Assembly (NCBI GenBank): GCA_045595395.1
Contig: JAZOAH010000004.1
Location: 1-64,000 of the forward strand
Source of the DNA: CAKSHC01 sp045595395
Lineage (GTDB): Bacteria > Bacillota > Clostridia > Oscillospirales > UMGS1783
Reading direction: 5' to 3'
Length of the DNA: 64,000 bases
Shown here: one piece after another, positions 56,575 through 64,000 of the stretch
How positions within the stretch are numbered: position 1 is the first letter of the stretch
How the letters are laid out: every line of letters starts with the position of its first letter
The notes under the pieces: generated by a model
What the model saw: the letters and a program-made list of their open reading frames with translations, nothing else
Databases searched by the model: none
What the model was told of the DNA's origin: nothing
Program-made: the position numbers and the translations under genes

Positions 56575-59018
56575 AACGAATGTTGTCTTTGCTGCTGGCC
56601 GTTCTGATGGTCAGCACCTCGGTGTCAGCCGCTTATTTTGATTCAGATGCCCAATATCCCGCATCGGTTGCCGATGCGGCGATGGTGCTGCGTGATGGGT
56701 GGCGGGTCTTGCCGGACAAGCAAAATGTGGGTGAAGAGGAATTGTGGTATCAGGTCTTTCCGGCCCGGGCACAGGAGGTGTCCTTGCCCTATGACGCCGG
56801 CGATGATGGGTCTACCACCTGGTTTTTTCATAAGTTTACCCCCGATCTCAACCTCGAGCCGAGCCAGCGTGTGATAGCCGCCTTCGAGGGCTGTCGGTAC
56901 TATGCCAAGATCTGGCTCAACGGCAATTATATCGGTGACCATGAGGGATCATACGGGAAATTCTCCTTTGATGTCACCGACTTTTTGCGGGAGGACCAGC
57001 CCAACCTGCTGGCCGTCCGCCTGTTTACCGCCAATGACGGCTCGACCATCCGTGGAGAATCGGCCGAGGCTCTGCCGCAAGGCCCTACCGACGGCCAGGC
57101 CATGCAGATGCCTGTCACCCTCTCGGTCGTGCCGCAGATCGCCATCGCCGATATCTTTGTCGATACCGAATATGAAAACGGCAATGTCAATGTCCAGGTC
57201 ATCGTGGACAACCCCGGCCATGATACGGTCAAGGTCGATATTCGTACCCGCATCAGCCCCAACGGCAGCCATGCCCTGCTCTCTTCGGCGCAGGTCACCT
57301 TTCATGCCGTTCCCGGCCTGTCCAAGCATACCGTGACCATGACCCTGGAGGATTTTCATGCCTGGAGTGCCGACGACCCCTATCGCTATTCGGTGTGGGT
57401 CGAAACCCTGGCCCAAGAGGCTCATTTTGCCGATTCCTCGGTCATCCGAGTCGGCTTTAAGGATCTGCGCATCGACTCCCAGGGCTATTTTATGCTCAAC
57501 GGTGAGCGCTTCTATGTCAAGAGCGTGAATGTTACGGGCGATGTTTCGAGGGAAGCCTTGCTGGCCTATAAGGCCGCCGGCATGAACATGGTGCGCTTTA
57601 CCAATGCGCCGGCCCGTTCGGATGTGCTCGATGCCTGCGATGCGATGGGCCTGTTGGTCTATCAGGAAACGGCTATGGCCCATAAGGCCGACAGCCGTTA
57701 CGGCGAGGATCTGATCCGTCGTGAGATCCGTCAACTGGTCGAGCGTGACCGCAATCACCCCTCCTTCGCCATTGTCGGCATCCTCAACGAAACGGAGGAT
57801 ACCAACACCTCCTATGTCAATAACTATCAGGCCGCAATAGATGCGTTGGATGTTGTCCGCACCTATGATAACGACCTGCTGGTCTTTCTCTCCTCCGGCC
57901 GCTTGGATGGGGATAACACCATCGCTTCGGCCTCTAACCCCGGCGCTCTGACCTGGGACGGTTACCTGGGCAATGAGGGGGTGCGAGGCGGCGCCAACGG
58001 GGAAGAGATCGGCACCGGCGATATCCATGGCAAGGTCCCTGCCGGCCAGCCGCAACGAGCCGTCTTTGTGTCGGATGCCGATGTGTCGATGCTCGATGCC
58101 ATCCGTGCCAACAGTTATATCAACGGCTTTTCGCTCACGGCCGATGCCGACACCGACCTGTCCACCCTCAATGCCCTGCAGGATACCTGCTGGTGCGTCA
58201 TCTTGGATCGGCAGACGGCCTATAACCAAGGCGTTTTGCCTATTGAGGTCTATCTGTCCGATCTGGGCAAGCTGGAGCGGAAGGACTATACCGCCCGCTT
58301 GACTGTCAGCCTTGACGGGGAAACGGTCTGGCAAAAGGATGTGACGGTCACTCCCGAATATACCAAGACCGGCAGCTATGTGTCGGCCATGCCGGTGCTC
58401 AGCCAGGAGATTCCTCTGACCGGGCTTGTCGCCGGCCGGTATCGGCTTCGTGCCGAACTGCTCGACACCGATGTGACCCGCACCTACGAATTTGATATCA
58501 CCGATGCGCTGGATCTGCCGACCCTGTCGGGCACTGTCTATGTGTCGGGTCTTGATTCGTCGGCCCTGTCGCTGCTCGAGAAGGCCGGGTTGCAGTTGAA
58601 GCTGCTGGATCAACAGAATATTGTCCCCGGCAGCACCGTTGTGCTGGGCGGCAAGAACATATCGGCCGATACCCTGGCTTTGCTCTATGAATCGGTCGAG
58701 CAAACGGGCGTGACGGTGCTTGGCGCCGATGTGGATGCCTTTGGCGACTGGGGTTATTTGAATCTGCCCTTTGATGAGGACGCCTATACCGTTTCGGCCC
58801 AAGAGCCGATCTTCGCTTATGCCGATGAGTATCTGCATCTGGCACGGCCGGCGCAGGAGATCTTGGTCGGTAACGAGGATGGCGTGGCCGTCGGCGTGTA
58901 TGACTACGGACAGGGCTCGATCGTGATCAACACCCTCTCTCTGCTCGAGAATGTCGGCGAGCCTGTGGCCGATCGTCTGCTGCTCGATCTGATCGACTAT
59001 GCCCTGACGGAATGTTGA
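56571..59018 (+). CDS. Secreted GH2-family-like glycosidase, altered nucleophile region
   Basis: 815 aa. Signal peptide MKRMLSLLLAVLMVSTSVSA. Sugar-binding sandwich (AKIWLNGNYIGDHEGSYGKF), Ig-like domain, then a TIM barrel with MNMVRFTNAPARSDVLDACD and RDRNHPSFAIVGILNETE, the acid/base NE of GH2. In the usual nucleophile position (typically SEYG) the line reads FVSDADVSML, so Glu appears as Asp. A C-terminal extra region (about 570-815) is beta-rich. Activity is uncertain. In an operon with the upstream truncated homologue and a CBM9-like protein. Confidence 0.75.
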   Translation: MKRMLSLLLAVLMVSTSVSAAYFDSDAQYPASVADAAMVLRDGWRVLPDKQNVGEEELWYQVFPARAQEVSLPYDAGDDGSTTWFFHKFTPDLNLEPSQRVIAAFEGCRYYAKIWLNGNYIGDHEGSYGKFSFDVTDFLREDQPNLLAVRLFTANDGSTIRGESAEALPQGPTDGQAMQMPVTLSVVPQIAIADIFVDTEYENGNVNVQVIVDNPGHDTVKVDIRTRISPNGSHALLSSAQVTFHAVPGLSKHTVTMTLEDFHAWSADDPYRYSVWVETLAQEAHFADSSVIRVGFKDLRIDSQGYFMLNGERFYVKSVNVTGDVSREALLAYKAAGMNMVRFTNAPARSDVLDACDAMGLLVYQETAMAHKADSRYGEDLIRREIRQLVERDRNHPSFAIVGILNETEDTNTSYVNNYQAAIDALDVVRTYDNDLLVFLSSGRLDGDNTIASASNPGALTWDGYLGNEGVRGGANGEEIGTGDIHGKVPAGQPQRAVFVSDADVSMLDAIRANSYINGFSLTADADTDLSTLNALQDTCWCVILDRQTAYNQGVLPIEVYLSDLGKLERKDYTARLTVSLDGETVWQKDVTVTPEYTKTGSYVSAMPVLSQEIPLTGLVAGRYRLRAELLDTDVTRTYEFDITDALDLPTLSGTVYVSGLDSSALSLLEKAGLQLKLLDQQNIVPGSTVVLGGKNISADTLALLYESVEQTGVTVLGADVDAFGDWGYLNLPFDEDAYTVSAQEPIFAYADEYLHLARPAQEILVGNEDGVAVGVYDYGQGSIVINTLSLLENVGEPVADRLLLDLIDYALTEC

Positions 59019-59035
59019 GGAAGGAGGAACAAGCC

Positions 59036-60073
59036 GTGAAAAAAATAACTGCTTTACTCGTATTGGTCATCCTGGTTGCGGTCTTTGCCCTTCCTTCTGC
59101 CGCCGCATCCTATTCGGTGGCCAAGCCCAAATGGGTCACCGTCGACGGTGTGATCAGCGCCGAGGAGTGGGGCTCGCCCCTTTACAAAAATGTGACATTG
59201 GCCCAGGCACGGGATAAGAAGATCGACGACACCCTCACCTGTCGGTGGTATGATACCGATCGGGACGGTGAGGTTACCATGACGCTCTATCTGACCCACG
59301 ACGATGTCAATCTCTATGTGGGCTGTGTCCTGCAAGGGGTCGATTCCGAGGTCAGCACCACCGACCAGCCTTGGCAGCAAATGAATTTCACCTTCACCCT
59401 ATCCGAGTATCATCCCAACACCGGCGTGCGCCGTGTGGTCGATCAGGGCAAGGAATATGAGGCCTATACCGGCTATCGGATCTATCAAACGGCCGATGGT
59501 CAACTGCATGCCCAAACCATCACCCAGGGCCTTGATCGGCAGGATCTGCGGGCGGGACGGGACTATGCTGTCGGCTATGACCAAACGACCCGCACCATGA
59601 CCTATGAGGTGGCCGTGCCGCTGAAAAGCACCTCGCTGGTCATTGACAAAAACCCCGACATGGCCTTCTCGGCCGTTGTAGCGCTGGAGCATTATCACAA
59701 TACGGTATCGGGTAAGACGGACGGCGCCAATCGGTTTTTGGTCGGGATGGGTGCCGCCGACTGCGGCGGAGCCGGAAATTGGGCGCATCAAGGCCAGTGC
59801 ATCCGTGTGCGGCTGATCGGCTCGGATAAGGTAGCGCAGGCCAAGGAGCAGCATACCGCTCAGGACAATGGCTATGCCCAGGATCTGGATATCCCCATCG
59901 CTTCCGAGCCGGAATATAAGATCATCACCGCCGACGCCCCCACCTCGGTACCGCTGCTCATCATTTTGGCATCGGTGATCGTGGTATTGGCCTGTGCCGT
60001 GGCGGTAACGCTGATGCTGGTGCGTGAACGAAATGAACAGGCCGAGCAGGTCGGAAAGGATGAAGAAGAATGA
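59036..60073 (+). CDS. Membrane-anchored CBM9/DOMON-like carbohydrate-binding protein
   Basis: 345 aa from GTG 59036 with AAGGAGG eight bases upstream; a TTG/ATG near 59012 is possible but unsupported. Signal peptide (KKITALLVLVILVAVFALPSA), a CBM9-like beta-sandwich (VDGVISAEEWGSPLYKN, LYLTHDDVNLYVGCVLQ, MTYEVAVPLKS), then a C-terminal helix (about 300-325) and a charged tail. Probably displays bound sugar near the GH2-like proteins. Overlaps the next gene by four bases. Confidence 0.78.
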   Translation: MKKITALLVLVILVAVFALPSAAASYSVAKPKWVTVDGVISAEEWGSPLYKNVTLAQARDKKIDDTLTCRWYDTDRDGEVTMTLYLTHDDVNLYVGCVLQGVDSEVSTTDQPWQQMNFTFTLSEYHPNTGVRRVVDQGKEYEAYTGYRIYQTADGQLHAQTITQGLDRQDLRAGRDYAVGYDQTTRTMTYEVAVPLKSTSLVIDKNPDMAFSAVVALEHYHNTVSGKTDGANRFLVGMGAADCGGAGNWAHQGQCIRVRLIGSDKVAQAKEQHTAQDNGYAQDLDIPIASEPEYKIITADAPTSVPLLIILASVIVVLACAVAVTLMLVRERNEQAEQVGKDEEE

Positions 60074-60375
60074 AAAAGACGGTAGCCCTGACCCTCAGTG
60101 TCCTTTTCCTTGTTTTGTCTGCGTTGCCGGTAAGCGCCGCCTCGACCGATCGCTTTGTCCCCACCCCCCAAGAGCAGGCCGCTGCGGCCGATAAGTCCCA
60201 ATCGGGTATCATCGCCTATGATGCCGTGGCCGACACCGACATGAGCGCCAACCTGCTTATGACAGCCGCCATTATCGTGGCCGCCATCGCCGGAGCCGTC
60301 CTGTTGTTCACCCTGATCGTCCTGGTCAACCGCAACGTTCGGGCAGGGGCTCGTCGGGCGCAAAAAAAACAATAA
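60070..60375 (+). CDS. Small membrane protein with signal peptide and C-terminal helix
   Basis: 101 aa. Signal peptide MKKTVALTLSVLFLVLSALPVSA, a 40-residue extracellular stretch with no clear domain, one helix (about 64-88, LLMTAAIIVAAIAGAVLLF) and an Arg/Lys-rich cytoplasmic tail. Translationally coupled to the CBM9-like gene. Unknown function; possibly an anchor or partner in the same surface complex. Confidence 0.75.
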   Translation: MKKTVALTLSVLFLVLSALPVSAASTDRFVPTPQEQAAAADKSQSGIIAYDAVADTDMSANLLMTAAIIVAAIAGAVLLFTLIVLVNRNVRAGARRAQKKQ

Positions 60376-60382
60376 AAAATGG

Positions 60383-60410
60383 AAAGCCCCTGAAAAATAG
60401 GGGCTTTTCT
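60383..60410 (+). terminator. Intrinsic terminator before the ylxM operon
   Basis: AAAGCCCCT/AGGGGCTTT (9 bp), T-run; directly upstream of the next promoter. Confidence 0.82.
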
Positions 60411-60411
60411 C

Positions 60412-60440
60412 TTGACATCTCATCAAAAATAGAGTATAAT
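60412..60440 (+). promoter_or_regulatory. Consensus sigma-A promoter of the ylxM-ffh operon
   Basis: Perfect TTGACA (60412-60417), 17-bp spacer, perfect TATAAT (60435-60440). Confidence 0.92.
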
Positions 60441-60448
60441 AGCAGAAG

Positions 60449-60469
60449 TGTAAAGTGAAACACTTTACA
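60449..60469 (+). promoter_or_regulatory. Perfect inverted repeat at the ylxM-ffh transcription start
   Basis: TGTAAAGTG-AAA-CACTTTACA, 9-bp arms with a 3-nt centre, covering about +2 to +22. Suits an operator that blocks the strong promoter, or an mRNA 5' hairpin. Confidence 0.6.
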
Positions 60470-60492
60470 AATTACCGGAAAGGGTGGCGAAT

Positions 60493-60867
60493 ATGATAGA
60501 AAAGAACCTACAGATCGGTCTGCTTTGCGATTTCTACGGCAAATTATTGACCGAAAAACAGTTGTCGGCCATTACCATGTATTATGACGATGACCTGAGC
60601 CTGGCCGAGATCGCCGTCCAAACCGGGATCACTCGCCAGGGCGTGCGTGATTGCATCAAAAAGGGCGAAGCCATTCTTCTGGAAATGGAAGAAAAATTGG
60701 GGCTTGCCGAGAAATTCGGTCGCTTGCGTGCCGGGATGGATGAGATCCGTGCTGCCGCTGAGGATATTCGTGATCAAAACAGCCGCGGCATGGTAAACTC
60801 GGTCGTTGCCAATGCGGTGCAGACCATCGTACGGGTCAGCGAGCAGGTGCGTGAAGATGGCATTTGA
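60493..60867 (+). CDS. ylxM: UPF0122/YlxM DNA-binding-like SRP-associated protein
   Basis: 124 aa from ATG 60493 behind AAAGGG; GTG 60484 overlaps the ribosome site. Sigma-70-region-4-like HTH: YGKLLTEKQLSAITMYYDDDL, LAEIAVQTGITRQGVRDCIK. YlxM binds SRP components in other Firmicutes and always precedes ffh. Followed by ffh with an 11-bp overlap. Confidence 0.9.
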   Translation: MIEKNLQIGLLCDFYGKLLTEKQLSAITMYYDDDLSLAEIAVQTGITRQGVRDCIKKGEAILLEMEEKLGLAEKFGRLRAGMDEIRAAAEDIRDQNSRGMVNSVVANAVQTIVRVSEQVREDGI

Positions 60868-62191
60868 CGGGCTGTCCGATAAGCTAAACGATATCTTCCG
60901 CCGCCTCAAGGGGCGGGGCAAGCTGTCCGAGGGCGATGTCAAAGAGGTCATGCGAGAGATCAAGCTGGCCTTGCTCGGCGCCGATGTCAATTTCAAGGTC
61001 GTCAAGGCCTTTATCAATAATGTGTCGGCTCGTGCCGTGGGCGAGGAGGTCATGAAATCCCTCACTCCGGCCCAGCAGGTCATCAAGATCGTCCATGAAG
61101 AGCTATGCCGTATCATGGGCGAGGGCGATTCCAAATTCAACTTTGCCTCCAAGCCCCCCACCGTCATCATGATGTGCGGTCTGCAGGGCGCCGGTAAAAC
61201 CACTCACTCGGCCAAACTGGCCTATTATTTTAAGAACGCGCTCCACCGTCGGCCGTTATTGGTCGCTTGCGATATCTACCGTCCCGCCGCCGTTGATCAG
61301 TTAAAGGTGGTCGGCGCTCAGGCCGAAGTTCCCGTCTTTTCGCTGGATGGGGAGAAGCCGGTCAAGATCGCACAGGAAGCGGTAGCTCATGCCAAAAAGT
61401 ACGGCAACGATATCGTGATCTTGGATACCGCCGGCCGTCTGCATATCGACGAGGCGCTCATGGATGAGCTGGCTCAGATCAAGGCTAAAACCGAGCCGCA
61501 GGAGATTTTGCTGGTGGTCGATGCCATGACCGGTCAGGATGCCGTCAATGTGGCTCAGTCTTTTGATGAGCAGCTGTCCATCAGCGGTGTCATCCTCACC
61601 AAGTTCGACGGTGATACCCGTGGCGGTGCCGCCATGTCGGTCAAATATATCACCGGCCAGCCCATCAAGTTTGTGGGCGTGGGCGAAACGGTCAAGGATC
61701 TCGAGCCCTTCCACCCCGAGCGTATGGCCAACCGTATCTTGGGTATGGGCGATGTGCTTTCTCTGATCGAGAAGGCCGAGGAGGCTTTTGACGAGGAACA
61801 GGCCAAAAAGCTGGAGGAAAAGCTCCTTAAAAATAAATTCGACCTGGATGATTATCTCGGTCAGCTGCGCCAGATGAAAAAGATGGGCGGCGCCGGAGCC
61901 ATCCTCGGTAGTATGGGTGTCAAGCAAAAGGATATTGACAAGGCCGATATCAATGAGAAGATCTTTGATCGGCAGGCCGCCATCATCCTGTCTATGACAC
62001 CGAAAGAGCGGGCCAAGCCGGAACTTCTGGCCGCATCCCGCAAACGCCGCATCGCTATGGGTGCTGGCGTCGAAGTATCCGAAGTCAATCGGCTTCTCAA
62101 GCAATATGAGCAGGCCCGATCGATGATAAAAAGGCTTAACAAGAATCCCAATCTGCTCAAGGGCTTGCCCGGCATGAATGGGATGATGTAA
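60857..62191 (+). CDS. ffh: Signal recognition particle protein Ffh (SRP54)
   Basis: 444 aa from ATG 60857 (MAFDGLSDKL). NG domain with GLQGAGKTTHSAKLA, DIYRPAAVDQL, DTAGRLHIDE and TKFDGDTRGGAA; C-terminal methionine-rich M domain (LRQMKKMGGAGAI, ending GLPGMNGMM). Targets nascent membrane and secreted proteins to SecYEG. Slightly short M domain but complete. Confidence 0.97.
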   Translation: MAFDGLSDKLNDIFRRLKGRGKLSEGDVKEVMREIKLALLGADVNFKVVKAFINNVSARAVGEEVMKSLTPAQQVIKIVHEELCRIMGEGDSKFNFASKPPTVIMMCGLQGAGKTTHSAKLAYYFKNALHRRPLLVACDIYRPAAVDQLKVVGAQAEVPVFSLDGEKPVKIAQEAVAHAKKYGNDIVILDTAGRLHIDEALMDELAQIKAKTEPQEILLVVDAMTGQDAVNVAQSFDEQLSISGVILTKFDGDTRGGAAMSVKYITGQPIKFVGVGETVKDLEPFHPERMANRILGMGDVLSLIEKAEEAFDEEQAKKLEEKLLKNKFDLDDYLGQLRQMKKMGGAGAILGSMGVKQKDIDKADINEKIFDRQAAIILSMTPKERAKPELLAASRKRRIAMGAGVEVSEVNRLLKQYEQARSMIKRLNKNPNLLKGLPGMNGMM

Positions 62192-62220
62192 GACTACATG
62201 AAATGTGGAGGTGAATCACA

Positions 62221-62463
62221 ATGGCAGTAAAAATCAGACTCAGAAGAATGGGCGCGAAGAAAAATCCCTTCTACCGTATCGTAGTAGCCGATTCCCGCAG
62301 CCCTCGCGACGGCAGATTTATCGAAGAGATCGGCACCTATGATCCGACCAAGACTCCTTCGGCCGTCAACATCGATGCTGAGAAGGCTAAGCAGTGGATC
62401 GCAAACGGCGCCCAGCCGACCGATACCGTCAAAGCCATGCTCAAGAAGAACGGCGTTCTGTAA
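62221..62463 (+). CDS. rpsP: 30S ribosomal protein S16
   Basis: 80 aa, MAVKIRLRRMGAKKNPFYRIV then ADSRSPRDGRFIEEIG, DPTKTP; complete for the family. GGAGGTGAATCACA upstream of ATG 62221. Confidence 0.98.
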   Translation: MAVKIRLRRMGAKKNPFYRIVVADSRSPRDGRFIEEIGTYDPTKTPSAVNIDAEKAKQWIANGAQPTDTVKAMLKKNGVL

Positions 62464-62474
62464 AGGATGGTATC

Positions 62475-62708
62475 ATGGAACAGTTATTAACGTATCTCAC
62501 GAAGGCCCTTGTGGAAAAGCCGGACGAAGTCACGGTCACAAAGGTCTCGGAGAAAGAGGATACGACCACCTATCAGATCATGGTGGCCGCATCCGACATG
62601 GGCAGAGTCATCGGCAGACAGGGTCGAATCGCCAAGGCGATCCGTTCGGTTGTCAAGTCGGCGGCTGCCAAGGACAACAAAAAGGTTGTTGTCAATATAG
62701 GAGATTAA
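62475..62708 (+). CDS. khpA: KH-domain RNA-binding protein KhpA
   Basis: 77 aa from ATG 62475; the frame is open upstream through rpsP. One KH domain with the GxxG loop GRVIGRQGRIAKAIR and ending VVVNIGD. Forms a complex with KhpB (16111 in this window). 11 nt after rpsP. Confidence 0.94.
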   Translation: MEQLLTYLTKALVEKPDEVTVTKVSEKEDTTTYQIMVAASDMGRVIGRQGRIAKAIRSVVKSAAAKDNKKVVVNIGD

Positions 62709-62750
62709 AAGGGGATATCACTATCCCCTTTTTCCTTTATCGGAGGAACT

Positions 62751-63248
62751 ATGGAACTGATCAAAGCCGGTAAAATTGTCAATACCCACGGTATCCGTGG
62801 TGATATAAAAATTGATGTGTGGATGAACGATGCCCGTGACCTGTGCCGGATCGACACCATCTATATAGCAGACAAGCCCTTTGCCCTCACCAATGCCCGT
62901 GCCCAGCGAGCCATGGCCATCGTCCACCTCAAGGGGATCGACACCATCGAGGCGGCCGAAGCGCTAAAGGGCAAGGAGATTTCCATTGAAAAGACCGATG
63001 ACCTGCTCGATGAGGGCGAGTATTTTATCGAGGATATCATCGGCTGCCAGGTCTACGATGTCGACACCGCTGAGCATTACGGCGTCATCGTCGATGTCTA
63101 TCCCGGCATTGCCAACGATGCCTATGAGATTCGTCTGAAATCGGGCAAGCAGGTGCTTTTCCCGGTCATCAAGGACGTCATCATCGACACCGATATCGAG
63201 GCTAAAATCATCAAGATCCGCCCTCTGGGAGGTATGTTTGAGATATGA
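62751..63248 (+). CDS. rimM: 16S rRNA processing protein RimM
   Basis: 165 aa: KAGKIVNTHGIRGDIKID, LKGIDTIEAAEALKGKEI, then PRC-barrel GEYFIEDIIGCQVYD and VLFPVIKDVI. Helps 30S assembly with S19. Overlaps trmD by four bases. A weak hairpin-like AAAGGGGATA...TATCCCCTTT (62708-62730) lies before it. Confidence 0.95.
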   Translation: MELIKAGKIVNTHGIRGDIKIDVWMNDARDLCRIDTIYIADKPFALTNARAQRAMAIVHLKGIDTIEAAEALKGKEISIEKTDDLLDEGEYFIEDIIGCQVYDVDTAEHYGVIVDVYPGIANDAYEIRLKSGKQVLFPVIKDVIIDTDIEAKIIKIRPLGGMFEI

Positions 63249-63964
63249 GGATCGACATTCTGACCCTGTTTGACGATTATATGGATATGGTGCTGGGGCA
63301 GAGTATTCTCGGCCGTGCCCGCAAGGCCGGATATCTCGATATCCGCACCCATAATTTCCGCAACTGGGCTACCGATAAACATTCCACGGTCGATGATACC
63401 CCCTACGGCGGCGGCAAGGGCATGTTACTCAAGCCCGAGCCCATCTGCGCCTGCTACGATGAGGTGGTGGCCGATGCCGAGAAAAAGCCGTTGACCGTCT
63501 ATCTCTCGCCCAAAGGACAGGTGCTCACCCAGGACATCGCTCGCCGCTATGCCAAGGAGGATCGCATCGTCTTTGTCTGCGGCCACTATGAGGGGGTCGA
63601 TCAACGGGTGATCGACGAGATCATTGATGAGGAGCTGTCCATCGGCGACTATGTGCTCACCGGCGGGGAACTTGCCTGCGCCGTGGCCGTCGACTGCGTC
63701 TGCCGCATGGTCGACGGTGTGCTCGACAGTGAGGAGTGCTTTGAAGAGGAGAGCCACTATAACGGCCTGCTCGAATACCCTCACTATACCAGACCCGTCG
63801 AGTTTCGAGGCCGCACAGTACCCGAGGTGTTGCTGGAGGGCAAGCATGCTCAGATCGAGCGCTGGCGTCGAGATGAAATGCTGAAAATCACCCAAAAACG
63901 CCGTCCCGATATGCTCAAAAAGGTGAGTTTAACCCCCGAAGACCTCGATTTTCTGGAAAAATAA
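63245..63964 (+). CDS. trmD: tRNA (guanine(37)-N1)-methyltransferase TrmD
   Basis: 239 aa, SPOUT knot enzyme: RIDILTLFDDYM, DDTPYGGGKGML, LSPKGQVLTQ, FVCGHYEGVDQRV, IGDYVLTGGELA and YTRPVEFRG. Prevents frameshifts by methylating G37. rplS (L19) would be expected next, beyond the window. Confidence 0.97.
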   Translation: MRIDILTLFDDYMDMVLGQSILGRARKAGYLDIRTHNFRNWATDKHSTVDDTPYGGGKGMLLKPEPICACYDEVVADAEKKPLTVYLSPKGQVLTQDIARRYAKEDRIVFVCGHYEGVDQRVIDEIIDEELSIGDYVLTGGELACAVAVDCVCRMVDGVLDSEECFEEESHYNGLLEYPHYTRPVEFRGRTVPEVLLEGKHAQIERWRRDEMLKITQKRRPDMLKKVSLTPEDLDFLEK

Positions 63965-63968
63965 AAGC

Positions 63969-63999
63969 AAAAGCACGAGCATCAGGCTCGTGCTTTTTT
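63969..63999 (+). terminator. Intrinsic terminator after trmD
   Basis: 12-bp stem AAAAGCACGAGC/GCTCGTGCTTTT, loop ATCAG, six T residues. Implies that a following rplS, if present, has its own promoter. Confidence 0.88.
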
Positions 64000-64000
64000 G

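Overview
The window looks like a chromosomal segment of an endospore-forming, strictly anaerobic member of the Clostridia, most likely Oscillospirales/Ruminococcaceae-like from a gut-type habitat. The signs are: Firmicutes gene orders (yqfC-yqfD-phoH-ybeY-era-yqzL-recO; ylxM-ffh-rpsP-khpA-rimM-trmD; rpmH-rnpA-yidD-yidC-khpB), sporulation and germination genes (alpha/beta SASP, a GerA-type receptor operon, YlbJ-like, YqfC/YqfD), the [FeFe]-hydrogenase maturases HydE/G/F, a cysteine T-box, consensus sigma-A promoters and AGGAGG ribosome sites. The taxon is inferred from these features, not from any database search. Most of the window is GC-rich; 41.9-44.35 kb is clearly AT-rich.

Layout. 1-9.1 kb: a 40-residue peptide gene, then an envelope/glycan locus with a very large tandem Ig-like-repeat membrane-anchored protein, a small paralogue, a GH36-like alpha-galactosidase lipoprotein and an SGNH-hydrolase lipoprotein. 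9.1-14.2 kb: a VUT-family transporter, an SDR, a bile-salt-hydrolase-like Ntn hydrolase whose ribosome site lies in a hairpin, an SPFH protein, an orphan radical-SAM protein and a shikimate-kinase-like protein. 14.2-16.9 kb: the L34/RNase P/membrane-insertase cluster, here without dnaA or mnmE/mnmG beside it. 16.9-21.2 kb: serine hydrolase, LOG protein, SASP, GIY-YIG protein and an unknown lipoprotein. 21.2-29.9 kb, minus strand: recG, cysS and cysE (behind a T-box), pgsA, rimO, recX, recA and a HAD phosphatase.

30.1-34.8 kb, minus strand: a germination operon (YlbJ-like, GerA, GerC, a 58-residue two-helix protein, GerB). 34.9-41.9 kb: the yqfC-to-recO operon and mutS2. 41.9-44.35 kb: an AT-rich accessory island containing a HicA-HicB-SecB-like module (toxin, C-terminally extended antitoxin, chaperone), an XRE regulator, a 41-residue zinc-knuckle protein and a lipoprotein, abutting a tRNA-Thr. 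44.5-48.8 kb: an HMA metal-binding protein, then a hydrogenase regulator and hydE-hydG-hydF behind a leader with a terminator hairpin. 48.8-55.5 kb: an XRE membrane regulator, DegV, Mrp, a flippase-like membrane protein with a glycosyltransferase and a TtcA-like enzyme, a dispersed repeat and TspO. 55.6-60.4 kb: a second secreted glycan locus with two GH2-like proteins lacking normal catalytic features. 60.4-64 kb: the ylxM-to-trmD translation/SRP operon.

The most interesting item is the three-gene HicA/HicB/SecB-like module, which has the layout of a chaperone-controlled toxin-antitoxin (TAC) system but uses HicAB. Next come the overlapping two-helix gene inside the germinant-receptor operon, the structured leader of the hydrogenase maturation operon, and the hairpin enclosing the ribosome site of the bile-salt-hydrolase-like gene.
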